Shown here: positions 54,022-63,682 of the stretch, piece by piece
Position numbering within the stretch: the first letter of the stretch is position 1
How the letters are laid out: each line of letters starts with the position of its first letter
Assembly: GCF_024723735.1 (NCBI RefSeq)
Contig: NZ_JANQDU010000003.1
Span: 62,001 to 126,000, forward strand
Origin: Frigidibacter sp. ROC022
Lineage (GTDB): Bacteria > Pseudomonadota > Alphaproteobacteria > Rhodobacterales > Rhodobacteraceae
Direction of reading: 5' to 3'
Length of the DNA stretch: 64,000 bases
Position numbers and translations under genes: made by a program
Notes under the pieces: model-generated
Seen by the model: the letters and a program-made list of their open reading frames with translations, nothing else
Told to the model about the DNA's origin: nothing
Databases searched by the model: none

Positions 54022-54404
54022 CGACCTTCGGATACGGCCTCGCCACGCTCGCGCTGGCCACCAGCCTTGGCATGATCGCCCTCGGCCGCCGCTGGCAGGC
54101 CATCGAGGCGTCTGCCTATGGCGGCGCCCGGCGACCGGTCTGGTTCTGGGCCGCCGCTGCCGGGCTTCTTGCAATCTGGGCGCTTGCAACCCGGGACTTT
54201 GCAGCGTCGGACCGCAGCTGGGCCGGGTGGACGCTGATTGCCGGTGTGCCGCTTGTCTGGGCGCTGAAGGCAGCAGCGTTGGTCTTCAACCCCAAGGGGC
54301 GCAAGACCGTGTCCGGGATCGACACCGACATGGGCTGGCGGCGGATCGGGCTGGCGCGTCTGCCGATCGTTTTCGTGCTGGTTGCTCTGACAGCCCTCGC
54401 GTGA
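54012..54404 (+). CDS. Small integral membrane protein
   Basis: The 130-residue product has about three to four hydrophobic helices (MWIATFGYGLATLALATSLG; PVWFWAAAAGLLAIWALATR; LIAGVPLVWALKAAALVF; a C-terminal one). It overlaps the CPBP protease gene by 10 bases and so is probably co-translated. Family not recognised. The gap that follows (54405-54652) contains no feature I can support. Confidence 0.7.
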   Translation: MWIATFGYGLATLALATSLGMIALGRRWQAIEASAYGGARRPVWFWAAAAGLLAIWALATRDFAASDRSWAGWTLIAGVPLVWALKAAALVFNPKGRKTVSGIDTDMGWRRIGLARLPIVFVLVALTALA

Positions 54405-54652
54405 GCTTTCACCCCGGCGAGAGAGCCGGCATGTCCGCGCGTGTCAATGGCCCGGGGATCGGAACGAAGGATGGCACGTCGAAGGCGTCTCTTCAGGGCT
54501 CCAGCCGTGCAGCGGACGGCCTTGTCGGACCCCGGCGCGGCGGGCTGTCCGGTATGGGGAATCCGGTCGGAGGCGGTGGCTAGGGGCTCGACCATCACCC
54601 CGAAATCGTGATCTTGCTTCCCTGTCCAGTCCCGCAAAGGAAGGCATCCAGA

Positions 54653-54964
54653 ATGCGAAACGATCAAGGCAGGAAAATGAGCCGAACCGCCGTGGGCGCC
54701 CTGCTCGCGCTCGCACTCGTCGCGGGCTGCGGTGTCGGCGCAGGAGGCCGAACGGTGGTCCGGGGCGCCGGTCCTGACGACCTCCTGAAGCTGCGCGCCG
54801 GGCCGGGGCTTGGCTACAGGGTGATCCTGGGCCTGCCGGACGGCACGGCTCTGATACGCCGCGATTGCGTGACCGAGGTGGGGCAGTTGTGGTGCCGGGT
54901 CGCATTGGCCGACGCGCCCGCGATCACCGGCTTCGTTTCCGCCGACTACATTTCCATGCCCTGA
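54653..54964 (+). CDS. SH3-domain lipoprotein
   Basis: The 103-residue product has a lipoprotein signal with lipobox LVAGC (ALLALALVAGC). It carries a bacterial SH3 domain (LLKLRAGPGLGYRVILGLPD; WCRVALADAPAITGFVSADY), often found in periplasmic cell-wall-binding proteins. I start at 54653, after AAGGAAGG; an ATG at 54677 is possible. Confidence 0.8.
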   Translation: MRNDQGRKMSRTAVGALLALALVAGCGVGAGGRTVVRGAGPDDLLKLRAGPGLGYRVILGLPDGTALIRRDCVTEVGQLWCRVALADAPAITGFVSADYISMP

Positions 54965-55084
54965 CCCTGGCGCGGCGCCGGCGGCCCATCGGGCCTGAAG
55001 CAGGGTCCGCCGCCCGGGATATTGCGCCAGTCACGTTCCGGCCATCGCCTTGGCACTGCATCAGGCGGCGGCTCGCCGGTCGAG

Positions 55085-55110
55085 TTGACAAATCGTATAC
55101 CGTATGCGCG
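55085..55110 (+). promoter_or_regulatory. Possible promoter/operator before the deacylase gene
   Basis: TTGACA at 55085-55090 fits a -35 element. It is followed by CGTATAC and CGTATGC (55094-55107), two near-identical 7-mers, the first holding the palindrome GTATAC, typical of GntR-family operators. No good -10 sits at 17 bases. Tentative. Confidence 0.3.
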
Positions 55111-55138
55111 TTTGGTGGTGACTCTGGGAGCGAGAGAC

Positions 55139-56209
55139 ATGGGCAATCCGGAAGCGGGAACATCGCGGATTCACAATCCGATCGACTTCGGCAAGACGGG
55201 CCGGCAGGCAGGGCATCTGCAACTGCCGCCCGACCCGACGACCGGGAGCGCGGGAGAGCGCGTGCCGATCGTCTGCATCGCGAACGGCTCGGGGCCGACC
55301 GTCCTCGTCTCGGCCGGCAATCACGGCGACGAATATGCCGGGCAACTCGCGGCCCTCCGCCTGATCCGCGACATCGAGCCGGCGCAGGTCTCGGGCCGGA
55401 TCATCGTCGTTCCGATCATCTCGACCGAGGCATCGCGGGCGAACACCCGGCTGTGGCCGTCGGGCGCGAATTTCAACCGCTCGTTCCCCGGCAACCCCGA
55501 CGGACCGGTGATCGAGCAACTGGCGCATTTCTTCTCTGCGGTCCTGTTCCCCGAGGCGGATGTCGTCATCGACATGCATTCGTCCGGGCGCGACGGCTGG
55601 ATCGAGCCGTGCTCGCACATGTGCGTCCCGAAGGACCCGGTGCAGCGCAAGGCGATGCTCGAGGCGATGGAGATGTGGAACTCGGATTTCCACTTCTTCT
55701 ACACCTCGGCGGGGAACTATCTTCCCAACGAGGCCGAGCGTCAGGGCAAGATCGTGGTCACGACCGAATTCGGCGGCGGCACCCGCATTCCCGTCGCGGT
55801 GCAGGCGCTCGCCTGGAACGGCCTCGTCAATGTCCTGCGTCATGTCGGCGTGCTCGAAGGCGAGGTGGTCACCCGCGCCTCGCTGGGGCTTCCCCCGCCG
55901 ATATTCGTCGATTGCCGCTATGACAATGGCAGTGTGGGGGAGGCTGTCAGCGGATTGATGGACTTCATCAAGGCGCCGGTCGCGGGGCTTCTGGAAGTCC
56001 TGGTCGAAACCGGCACCCCGGTGGCCGAAGGGCAGCCGATCGGCCGCATCTGGTCGCATCTGGATCCGACGCGACAGCCGGTGGACATCACGTCGCCGTT
56101 CGAGGGCTATCTCATGGGAATGAAGACCCTCCCGGTGGTCGAGCAGGGGCAGAGCCTCGCGCTGATCGGCCGTCAGGTCGACCGCAGCGACGTGCTTGCC
56201 AAGGGATGA
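55139..56209 (+). CDS. AstE/AspA-family deacylase (DoeB-like)
   Basis: Zinc hydrolase of 356 residues. Zn ligands appear in AGNHGDEYAGQ (His, Glu) and VVIDMHSSG (His), with the substrate arginine region NFNRSFPGNPDG and catalytic glutamate region TTEFGGG. The C-terminal beta domain (about 275-345) is present. It resembles N-acetyl-diaminobutyrate deacetylase DoeB, but no ectoine genes are visible, so the substrate is unknown. It converges on an ABC importer operon. A GC hairpin (GCCGCC-GGTTCT-GGCGGC near 56285-56302) lies in the gap. Confidence 0.85.
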   Translation: MGNPEAGTSRIHNPIDFGKTGRQAGHLQLPPDPTTGSAGERVPIVCIANGSGPTVLVSAGNHGDEYAGQLAALRLIRDIEPAQVSGRIIVVPIISTEASRANTRLWPSGANFNRSFPGNPDGPVIEQLAHFFSAVLFPEADVVIDMHSSGRDGWIEPCSHMCVPKDPVQRKAMLEAMEMWNSDFHFFYTSAGNYLPNEAERQGKIVVTTEFGGGTRIPVAVQALAWNGLVNVLRHVGVLEGEVVTRASLGLPPPIFVDCRYDNGSVGEAVSGLMDFIKAPVAGLLEVLVETGTPVAEGQPIGRIWSHLDPTRQPVDITSPFEGYLMGMKTLPVVEQGQSLALIGRQVDRSDVLAKG

Positions 56210-56313
56210 CGGCCCGCCTGAAGGCGTGGAGATGTGCCGTCTGCCAGGGCTGCCCGAAGGTCGCCGTTCCGGGCGGGGCGGGGAGCCGCCGGTTCTGGCG
56301 GCCCCCCCGGCAG

Positions 56314-58155
56314 TCATGCGCCTGCGTTGGAGGCCAGACTTCGCGCACCGGCCAGGTGGGCCACAAGCCGCACCAGCACATTCGCCAGGACGATGACCAG
56401 CACGAGGAGCAGCGCGACGGCCCCGGAGTGCTGTGGCATGTTCTGCTCCTGGTAGTAGAAGATGACACCGGTCACCACCATGTTGCTGGGTGACAGCAGC
56501 AGCACGATCAGGGACAGCTCCCGCATTGCCGTGATGAAGGTCAGCAGCATGCCCGAGATCAGGCCGCTGGCGGACAGCGGCATGATGATGCGGACCAGCC
56601 TCTTGAACCAGCCCATTCCCAGAACCCGCGCCGCTTCCTCCAGCGACCTGTCGATCTGCAGCATCGCCGCGATTCCGGTGCGCGAGGTGAAGGGCAGGTT
56701 CTTCACCACGGTGATCAGCACAAGAATGGCGAAGGTTCCGTAAAGCGCCGGGATCGGCCCGAGCGGGGTGGAGAACATGCCGATATAGATTGCGCCCAGG
56801 GCGATCGACGGGAAGATGTAGGGCGCGAAGGCAATGGATTCCAGCCAGCGCGACAGCCGCGTTCCCCGGCCGCGGACGACCGCATAGCCGACGAGCAGCC
56901 CGACGAAGCCGTTGAACAGCGCCGCCGAGACGCCGAGCTTCAGGCTGTTGCCGAGCGCGTTCAGGATGCCGTCGTTCAGCAGAACCCCGGGTTCGCCATA
57001 GGCGAGGTTCGTGTTGCCCTGTCCGATCCAGAAATAGGTAGTCAGGTTGTCCAGGCTGTAGTCCCCGGGAAGCAGGATCAGGGATTCCCAAAGCAGGATC
57101 GTCAGCGGCAGCAGGACCGAGGCCAGAACGAATACCCAGACCAGAATGGTCAGCGGCACCCGCCACAGGCCGAGGTTGATCTCGCGCCGCCGGAAGCCCT
57201 TGCCGGTCATGGTGACAAAGCTCTTGCGGACCCCGATGATCCGGCTGTTGATCCAGATGAAGCTGACCGCAATCACGATCAGCACCAGCGCAAGAACGAA
57301 GGCATCGCCGTTGTTGCGGGCGTTGATCGAGTTGTAGATCTGGGTCGAGAAGGTGAAGAACCGCACCGGCAGGCCCAGAAGCGCCGGCACCCCGAAGGTG
57401 CCGAGAATGCGGATGAAGGTCAGGACCACCGCCGAGCCGAGCGCCGGCAGAAGAAGCGGCAGGGTGATCCGGGAAAGCCGCTGCCAACGTCCCATCCCCG
57501 AGATCGCCCCGGCCTCCTCAAGTTCGGAATCGACCGTCGCCAGCGCACCCGACATCAGCAGATAGGCATAGGCGAAATAATGCAGCGACAGCGTCACCAC
57601 GATCGGGAAGAAACCGTAGGACACCCAGTCCGGAGGCTGGAAGCCGAGAAGCCCCGCGGCCAACCCTTCCGACCCGCCGATCCGGTCGTTCTTGAACAGG
57701 GCCAGCCAGGCCAGAGCGATCACCCAGGAGGGCATCATGTAGGGCACGACGATAAGCGTCCCGAGCGGTCCCTTGAAATGGACATTGGTCCTGACCAGCA
57801 GCCAGGCCAGAAGCGACCCCAGGCTGACGGCCACTGCCGTGACGGTCACGCCGATGGCGAGACTGTTCAGCAGCGGGCGATAGAACAATGCCTTCGAGAT
57901 CGGGCTGACGAAGACCCGCTCGAGGTGGAACAGCGAGAACGATCCGACCTCGCCATCCGGATGATAGGCAAGGTCATAGGGCTGAAGGCTCAGCGCGTCG
58001 CGGATGATCTCCAGCAGCGGCCCCAGCACCAGAAAGGCAAGGGCCACCAGACAGATGACGCCGATGACCATGTCCGGCCGATTGGCGATCCTGTAGGCCT
58101 GAAAGCGCAGCACTGCGCCGATCCGGCCCGTCCCGCTCACACGATCACCCGACAT
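56314..58155 (-). CDS. ABC transporter permease, fused double domain (Fe3+/AEP class), system A
   Basis: The 613-residue inner-membrane protein has about 12 helices in two BPD_transp_1 domains, each with the EAA loop (EEAGAISGMGRWQRLSRITL; EEAARVLGMGWFKRLVRIIM). This fused form is typical of FbpB/AfuB ferric and PhnV-like 2-aminoethylphosphonate transporters. I prefer the ATG at 58155, nine bases after AAGGTGG. It overlaps its ATPase gene by 11 bases. Confidence 0.9.
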   Translation of the reverse strand: MSGDRVSGTGRIGAVLRFQAYRIANRPDMVIGVICLVALAFLVLGPLLEIIRDALSLQPYDLAYHPDGEVGSFSLFHLERVFVSPISKALFYRPLLNSLAIGVTVTAVAVSLGSLLAWLLVRTNVHFKGPLGTLIVVPYMMPSWVIALAWLALFKNDRIGGSEGLAAGLLGFQPPDWVSYGFFPIVVTLSLHYFAYAYLLMSGALATVDSELEEAGAISGMGRWQRLSRITLPLLLPALGSAVVLTFIRILGTFGVPALLGLPVRFFTFSTQIYNSINARNNGDAFVLALVLIVIAVSFIWINSRIIGVRKSFVTMTGKGFRRREINLGLWRVPLTILVWVFVLASVLLPLTILLWESLILLPGDYSLDNLTTYFWIGQGNTNLAYGEPGVLLNDGILNALGNSLKLGVSAALFNGFVGLLVGYAVVRGRGTRLSRWLESIAFAPYIFPSIALGAIYIGMFSTPLGPIPALYGTFAILVLITVVKNLPFTSRTGIAAMLQIDRSLEEAARVLGMGWFKRLVRIIMPLSASGLISGMLLTFITAMRELSLIVLLLSPSNMVVTGVIFYYQEQNMPQHSGAVALLLVLVIVLANVLVRLVAHLAGARSLASNAGA

Positions 58156-59269
58156 CGGCACCGGCCACCTTGCTGGACGTCCGTATGTTCTTCCCCGTCG
58201 CCGGGTCGAAGAAGTTCACGCTTGCGGGGTCGAAGTCGATCCACAGGGCAATCCCCGGCTCCAGCCGCACGAACCCCGTCTGCACAAGGCTGAGGCGGCT
58301 GTCGCCGGCCGCGACCTGGAGGATCGTGGTCGATCCGGTCGGCTGGGCGTTGTCCAGCCGGACTTCCTGCCAGCCGTCGCGCTTCTCGGTCGAGAGCAGG
58401 ATGCTTTCGGGGCGCACCGAGGCGACGAGCCGGCGCGAGGCCGAGCCGGCAGCGGCGTCGGCCGGTATGCGGATGCCCTTGCCCTGCAGGACGACCGTGC
58501 CGCCCGCCTCCGTCAGCTCACCCTCGATCAGGTTGATCCGGGGCTCGCCGATGAACTCGGCCACCAGCAGGTTCGTCGGGTGGTGATAGATGTCATAGGG
58601 CGCCCCGATCTGGACGATGCTTCCCTGATCCATCACGACCACCGTATCCGAGAGGGTCAGCGCCTCGGCCTGGTCATGGGTGACGTAGACCGTCGTCGAT
58701 CCCAGTTCGCGATGCAGCCGAAGCAACTCGGCCCGCATTTCCAGGCGGAGCTTGGCATCCAGGTTCGACAGCGGCTCGTCCATCAGCAGGATCGGCGGCT
58801 GCGAGGCGATCATCCGCGCCACCGCGACCCGTTGCTGCTGGCCGCCCGAAAGCTCGGACGGATAGCGCTTCCTGAAGGCGGACATCTGGACCGAGTCCAG
58901 GGCCCTGGTCGTGCGCTCGTCGATCTCCGCCCGGCTCAGACCCTTGTTCTGCAACGGCTGAAGAATGTTCTTCTCGACCGTCATGTGCGGCCAGAGCGCG
59001 TAGCTTTGAAAGATGAGACCCAGATTGCGTTTCTCGGGGGGCACGATGACGCCCTTCTGGCGTGAGAATACCACCTGATCGTCAAAGCGGATCTCGCCGT
59101 CGTCCGGTTCCTCCAACCCCGCGATTGCCCGCAGGGTTGTGGTCTTGCCGCAGCCGGACGGGCCGAGGATGGTCAGGAACTCGCCCGGCCGGACGACGAG
59201 GTCCATGTCATGGACCACCGTCTCCCGGCCATAGGCTTTCCTGATGCCCGAAAGCCGAATTTCCTTCAC
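58145..59269 (-). CDS. ABC transporter ATP-binding protein, system A
   Basis: The 374-residue ATPase has Walker A GPSGCGKTTTLR, signature LSGGQQQRVAVAR, Walker B ILLMDEPLSNLD and a C-terminal TOBE domain (about 280-365). It belongs to the PotA/FbpC group that energises iron, polyamine or phosphonate import. Middle gene of the operon SBP-ATPase-permease. Confidence 0.94.
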   Translation of the reverse strand: MKEIRLSGIRKAYGRETVVHDMDLVVRPGEFLTILGPSGCGKTTTLRAIAGLEEPDDGEIRFDDQVVFSRQKGVIVPPEKRNLGLIFQSYALWPHMTVEKNILQPLQNKGLSRAEIDERTTRALDSVQMSAFRKRYPSELSGGQQQRVAVARMIASQPPILLMDEPLSNLDAKLRLEMRAELLRLHRELGSTTVYVTHDQAEALTLSDTVVVMDQGSIVQIGAPYDIYHHPTNLLVAEFIGEPRINLIEGELTEAGGTVVLQGKGIRIPADAAAGSASRRLVASVRPESILLSTEKRDGWQEVRLDNAQPTGSTTILQVAAGDSRLSLVQTGFVRLEPGIALWIDFDPASVNFFDPATGKNIRTSSKVAGADVG

Positions 59270-59285
59270 GTGTTCTTCCGCTTCG

Positions 59286-60536
59286 TCAAAGGCTGGAGAA
59301 CAGCAGCCAGAAATCCCGCAGCTTCGGGCCCTCGCTCTGCATGAAGTCGGCGGAAACGGTCCAGCCCTTCATCTCGTCCCAGATCTCGCCACCCGGGGGC
59401 AGCGGCACGTCGCTGCGCGGGCTGACCGAGCCGGGATCGTAATAGGGCGCCAGACCCTGCAGCAGCTCCATGCTCTTGCCTTCCTTGAAGGGCGGGGTCA
59501 GCACCGTGTCCTTGTTCAGTTCGAGACTGCCCAGAAGATAGGCCGTCATCAGCTTGGCGGCATTCGGGTGCGGTGCCCGCGCGGCAATCGCGGTGAAGGT
59601 CGGGTAGACCCATTTCGACGCCGGATCGAGATCGGTGAAGATGGCATTCACGAAGCCGTCCGACTGGTTCTTGCTGATGTAGGTCATGTAGGCAAAGCCG
59701 ATCAGCGGCTTCTCCTGGCCCGGTGTGCCGGTCGCCTCGACTAGCTTCGACCCGGACTTGAAGATCACCAGGTCATTTGCCAGCAGCCGGGCAAAGAACT
59801 CGTAGCCGGCATCCGGCACGCCATCGGTCAGTTCGATGTCCTTGCCGGCATAGCGCTTGTAGGCCGCCGCCATTTCGTCGGCATGCTGGACGATCGTCGC
59901 GACACCCATGAAGGTCGAGCCCGAGGTCATCGGGTCGATGATGGCCACCCGGCCCTTGTACTCTGGCTCCGTCAGTTCCCAGATGTTGCTGATCGGCGGC
60001 CCGTCGGGATTGGCCTCGGTGTTGTAGTAGATCACGATGGCCTCGTTGATCCGCACCAGAAGCGGTTCCCGGTTCTCTTCCGGAATGCGGTCCACATAGG
60101 CCTGGGGCACATAGTTGTAGATCATGCCGCCGGCCAGCATCTCGTTGATCACCACGCCGGAATTGCCGGTGGTGACGATATCGGCGTTGTAGATGCCGGC
60201 TTCCTGTTCGCGGATCGTCTTTTCGACGGTCTTGACCGAACCGAGATCGAAGACCGAGACCTTGATTTCGGGGTAGAGCGCATTGAAGGGCTCGACCAGT
60301 TCGGCGATGCGGCCCGAGGCAGAGTAGATGACGACCTCTCCCTCTTCCTTGGCCTTTTCAACGATGGCATCCCAGTTTTCCGCCTCGGGCGCATAGGGCC
60401 CCAGTTCGGCGGCCTTCAGCCAGGCCTCGACCTCGGGCGAGGCGGCCTGCGAAACGGCCAGTGTTGGTGACGCCATCAAGGCGGCAAACAGGATCGCCTT
60501 GGCGGACCCCCCGATCTTACCCATGAATCCTGACAT
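59286..60536 (-). CDS. Extracellular solute-binding protein, system A
   Basis: The 416-residue periplasmic protein has a signal peptide (ILFAALMASPTLAVSQA). The type II binding-protein fold follows, with EGEVVIYSASGRIAELVEPF and the tail KLMTAYLLGSLELN typical of the ferric/AEP-binding family. Residues that would bind Fe3+ (paired tyrosines) are not clear to me, so the ligand is open. GGAGGAG is 8 bases before the ATG. First gene of its operon, with a promoter carrying direct repeats. Confidence 0.9.
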   Translation of the reverse strand: MSGFMGKIGGSAKAILFAALMASPTLAVSQAASPEVEAWLKAAELGPYAPEAENWDAIVEKAKEEGEVVIYSASGRIAELVEPFNALYPEIKVSVFDLGSVKTVEKTIREQEAGIYNADIVTTGNSGVVINEMLAGGMIYNYVPQAYVDRIPEENREPLLVRINEAIVIYYNTEANPDGPPISNIWELTEPEYKGRVAIIDPMTSGSTFMGVATIVQHADEMAAAYKRYAGKDIELTDGVPDAGYEFFARLLANDLVIFKSGSKLVEATGTPGQEKPLIGFAYMTYISKNQSDGFVNAIFTDLDPASKWVYPTFTAIAARAPHPNAAKLMTAYLLGSLELNKDTVLTPPFKEGKSMELLQGLAPYYDPGSVSPRSDVPLPPGGEIWDEMKGWTVSADFMQSEGPKLRDFWLLFSSL

Positions 60537-60612
60537 TCAATTCTCCTCCCTTCAAAGAATATCTTGCCGCCGAATTCGCCCTCCCGACGATCCGCGGCAC
60601 CTGTCCCCTGCC

Positions 60613-60654
60613 ATTAGTGCGGAGCAAACCGGACCTTGTCAAAGCAAACCGGAC
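60613..60654 (-). promoter_or_regulatory. Promoter with two 11-bp direct repeats upstream of the binding-protein gene
   Basis: On the minus strand TTGACA (60642-60637) and ACTAAT (60618-60613) are spaced by 18 bases. GTCCGGTTTGC occurs twice, at 60654-60644 and 60634-60624, exactly 20 bases apart, bracketing the -35 element. Two turns of the helix between identical sites suggests a regulator bound as a head-to-tail dimer. The rest of the 351-bp gap (60537-60887) has no convincing gene, although one frame reads EEWIKGPWTNGTAQFAGN. Confidence 0.5.
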
Positions 60655-60887
60655 GGGCCGGGGGGCCGATGCGAACCCGGGTCACCCGGCGCATCAGAGC
60701 GTCTCGGCCCGGCGGCAGGCCCGGCCGGTCGTCCCGACCTTCGGGGCAATGAGCCCGCCTTCGGTCGGATTGCCTGCGAACTGTGCGGTGCCGTTCGTCC
60801 ATGGGCCCTTGATCCATTCTTCCAGTTGGCGCGAGACCGATTCACGTTTCGCCCCGGGCCGAGGTTCGGGGCCTCGCCCGGTGCAGG

Positions 60888-62579
60888 TCAGGAAAACAGC
60901 TCGGACATCGATTTGCCGATCACCCGGGTCGCGGTCAGCACCAGGAGCAGCGTCACGAGGATGGTGACAGAGCCGATGGCCGCGGCCGCGGCGATCTCCT
61001 GGCTTTCGAGCCGCTCGTAGATGGCGATGGACACGGTCTTCCAGCGCGCCGAATAGAGCATGATCGTGGTGCTCATCTCGGAGATCAGCGTGGTGAAGAC
61101 GATGATGGCGCCGGCGAGAATGCCCGGCGCGATCAGCGGCACGGTGATCTTGCGCATGGTGGTGCTCCACCCTGCGCCGGCGATGGTTGAGGCCTCTTCC
61201 ATCTTGAGGTCGAGCTGCGAAACGGCCGCCACCACCGAACGATAGATATAGGCGATGCGACGGACGAAATAGGCGATGACCAGGATCGCTGCAGTGCCGG
61301 TCAGCGCGATCGGGCCGCTGTTGTAGGTGACCAGCAGGGCGACGCCGGTGACGATGCCGGGCAGGACGAAGGGCAGCATGATGGTCAGATCCAGCGCCCA
61401 CTTGCCGGGGAAGGTCTTGCGCTCGGCGATATAGCCCGTCAGCGTGCCGAAGATGACGCAGACGACGGTGGCGATGGCGGCCAGCATCAGGCTGTTCTGC
61501 ATCGGCTCGACGATCCGGCTGAAGATGTAGCGGTAGTTGTCGAGCCCGTATTCCAGGGGCCATCTGGTCCCCGGCCATTTCTCGGCGAAGGAGGTGAAGA
61601 TCACCACCGCCTGCGGCAGGAGCGCCACCGCCAGCAGGCCCCAGACATAGAGGTTCGCCACGATGCGGATGCCGCGCCCGGTCTGCAGCGCCGCACGCCG
61701 GGTGGTGCTGCCCACGGTGATGAAGCGGCGCTTGCGGTTGATCCGCAGCAGCAGCACGATCGCGATCAGCGTGATGGCGACGTTGACCAGGGCGATGGCC
61801 GAGGCCGCGTTCAGGTTGAAGTAGCCGTGGATCTGGAAATACATCAGCGTCGAGAGCACATAGACCTCGCCACCGAGGACCGCCGGGATGCCGAATTCGC
61901 CCAGGGCCTCGATCAGCACGATCATCGCGCCCGCCAGCATCGGCGGGATCGCCAGCGGCAGGACCACCGTGCGCAGGATGCGCCAGCGCGAGGCGCCCAT
62001 GACGCGGGCGCTTTCTTCCAGATGCGGATCGACGGCGGTCAATGCGCCCTGCACGAACAGGAAGACATAGGTGAAATTCGCCAGCACCATCGCCAGGATG
62101 ACGCCGAAGAACCCGTAGATCGGCGGCATCTGGAAGCCGAACCAGTCGCGCAGATACTGGCTGACGATGCCGCTGCGGCCGAACAGGATCACCCAGGAAT
62201 AGGCGCCGACGAAGGGCGGCGATATCAGCGGGATGATCGACAGCGACATGATGAGCGGCTTGAACGGCATCTGCACCCGGGCCACGAAATAGGCGGCGGG
62301 GACCGCGACGATGGTCGATAGGACGGTGACGGCGAGGCCGATGATGATGGTGTTGATCAGTGCCGTCTGATACTGCGCCGAGGTCCAGAACCGGGTGAAG
62401 TTCTCGAAGGTGGCGTTGCCGAAGGCAAACCTCTCGCCGCTCGGGGCGAAGCTGTTCAGCAGCGTGGTGCCGATCGGAAAGAGAAGGAAGGCCACCAGCA
62501 CGAAGAGGGTCAGCCCTCCGGCGACCCAGGGGGCGATGTTGCGGCGGCGGCGGGGCTTGGTCGGGACGGCGGCAGTCAT
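60888..62579 (-). CDS. ABC transporter permease, fused double domain, system B
   Basis: The 563-residue protein has 12 predicted helices in two permease domains with EAA loops (EESARVMGASRWRILRTVVL; MEEASTIAGAGWSTTMRKIT). Size and form fit the Fe3+/2-aminoethylphosphonate class again. It overlaps the ATPase gene upstream by 4 bases. No binding protein precedes it within the window. Confidence 0.9.
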   Translation of the reverse strand: MTAAVPTKPRRRRNIAPWVAGGLTLFVLVAFLLFPIGTTLLNSFAPSGERFAFGNATFENFTRFWTSAQYQTALINTIIIGLAVTVLSTIVAVPAAYFVARVQMPFKPLIMSLSIIPLISPPFVGAYSWVILFGRSGIVSQYLRDWFGFQMPPIYGFFGVILAMVLANFTYVFLFVQGALTAVDPHLEESARVMGASRWRILRTVVLPLAIPPMLAGAMIVLIEALGEFGIPAVLGGEVYVLSTLMYFQIHGYFNLNAASAIALVNVAITLIAIVLLLRINRKRRFITVGSTTRRAALQTGRGIRIVANLYVWGLLAVALLPQAVVIFTSFAEKWPGTRWPLEYGLDNYRYIFSRIVEPMQNSLMLAAIATVVCVIFGTLTGYIAERKTFPGKWALDLTIMLPFVLPGIVTGVALLVTYNSGPIALTGTAAILVIAYFVRRIAYIYRSVVAAVSQLDLKMEEASTIAGAGWSTTMRKITVPLIAPGILAGAIIVFTTLISEMSTTIMLYSARWKTVSIAIYERLESQEIAAAAAIGSVTILVTLLLVLTATRVIGKSMSELFS

Positions 62580-63682
62580 TTTGTGGCCTTTCGGAAGACC
62601 ATGCCGTCCTTGGCGGGTCCGAAGCGCACTGCATCCCCCTCGGACACGCCGGGCGCGAAGGCCGGCAGATCGACGATGACATCACTGCGCGCCTGATCGC
62701 TCTCGATCAGGTAGCGCACGAAGGTGCCGAGGAACTGGATGCGGGTGGCGCGGCCCTCGAAGCCGGTGTCGCCGGTCCTCTCGCTCGCGGCGACCAGCCA
62801 CATCTTTTCCGGACGGCACATCATCAGCGCATCGGTGCGGTCGAACCACTCGTCCTCGTCCACCGTCTGCACCACCGGCAATCCGCCGAATCTCGCGCCG
62901 TTCGGGGCCACGACCGCGTCCCCGTCCAGCGTCACCAGAAAGAAGTTCGCCTTGCCGATGAAGTCGGCCACGAAGACCGAGGTCGGGTGGGTGTAGATTT
63001 CGTAGGGCGCGCCCAGTTGCATCAGGCGCCCCTTCGAGAACACCGCGATCCGGTCCGAGATCGCCATCGCCTCTTCCTGGTCGTGGGTGACGTAGAGCGC
63101 CATCACCCCCAGGGTTTTCTGCAGCCGCCGAATCTCGTCCCGCATCTCGACGCGCAGCTTGGCGTCCAGGTTGGCCAGCGGTTCGTCCAGAAGCAGGATG
63201 TCGGGCCGGTAGACCAGCGCCCGCCCGATCGAGACCCGCTGCTGCTGGCCGCCGGACAGGTCCGCCGGATGGCGTTTCTCCAGACCGTCGAGACGCAGCA
63301 TCGCCAGGGTCTCGGTCACCCGCTCGCGGATCAGCGTCTCAGGGGCTTTGCGCAGCCGCATTCCGTAGGCCACGTTCTCGAAGACGGTCATGTGCGGAAA
63401 CAGGGCGTAGGACTGGAACACCATGCCGATGTTGCGCTCGAAGGCGTTCTTGCGGCGGAAGTCCTCACCATCGAGAAGAAGGTCCCCCGAGGTGACGGTC
63501 TCCAGCCCGGCGATCATCCGCAGCGTCGTCGTCTTGCCGCATCCCGAGGGGCCGAGCATGGTGAAGAAGGTGTTGCCCTCGATCTCGAAATTGACATCGC
63601 GGACGGCGGTGGTCGGACCCTCGGGGGTCTGGAAGACCTTGGTGAGGTCTTTCACGGTCAGGGATTTTGGAGTCTGGGTCAC
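62576..63682 (-). CDS. ABC transporter ATP-binding protein, system B
   Basis: The 368-residue ATPase starts at GTG 63682 (TQTPKSLTVKDLTKVFQTPE), overlapping the PP2C-like gene by 4 bases. Walker A is GPSGCGKTTTLR, signature LSGGQQQRVSIGR, Walker B ILLLDEPLANLD, with a C-terminal TOBE domain. The longer open frame upstream is antisense-like sequence within the PP2C gene. Confidence 0.94.
   Translation of the reverse strand: MTQTPKSLTVKDLTKVFQTPEGPTTAVRDVNFEIEGNTFFTMLGPSGCGKTTTLRMIAGLETVTSGDLLLDGEDFRRKNAFERNIGMVFQSYALFPHMTVFENVAYGMRLRKAPETLIRERVTETLAMLRLDGLEKRHPADLSGGQQQRVSIGRALVYRPDILLLDEPLANLDAKLRVEMRDEIRRLQKTLGVMALYVTHDQEEAMAISDRIAVFSKGRLMQLGAPYEIYTHPTSVFVADFIGKANFFLVTLDGDAVVAPNGARFGGLPVVQTVDEDEWFDRTDALMMCRPEKMWLVAASERTGDTGFEGRATRIQFLGTFVRYLIESDQARSDVIVDLPAFAPGVSEGDAVRFGPAKDGMVFRKATK

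Noticed and set aside
54431-54583. 50-codon glycine-rich plus-strand frame before the SH3 lipoprotein
   Set aside because: Low-complexity product and a poor ribosome site; probably chance in GC-rich DNA.
55061-57487. 808-codon minus-strand frame spanning the deacylase and permease genes
   Set aside because: It is a high-GC shadow: out-of-frame translation of the permease followed by the antisense of the deacylase.
60694-60887. Frame reading EEWIKGPWTNGTAQFAGNPT between the binding-protein and permease genes
   Set aside because: It looks partly protein-like but has no start, no ribosome site and no family I recognise; left as unexplained intergenic sequence.
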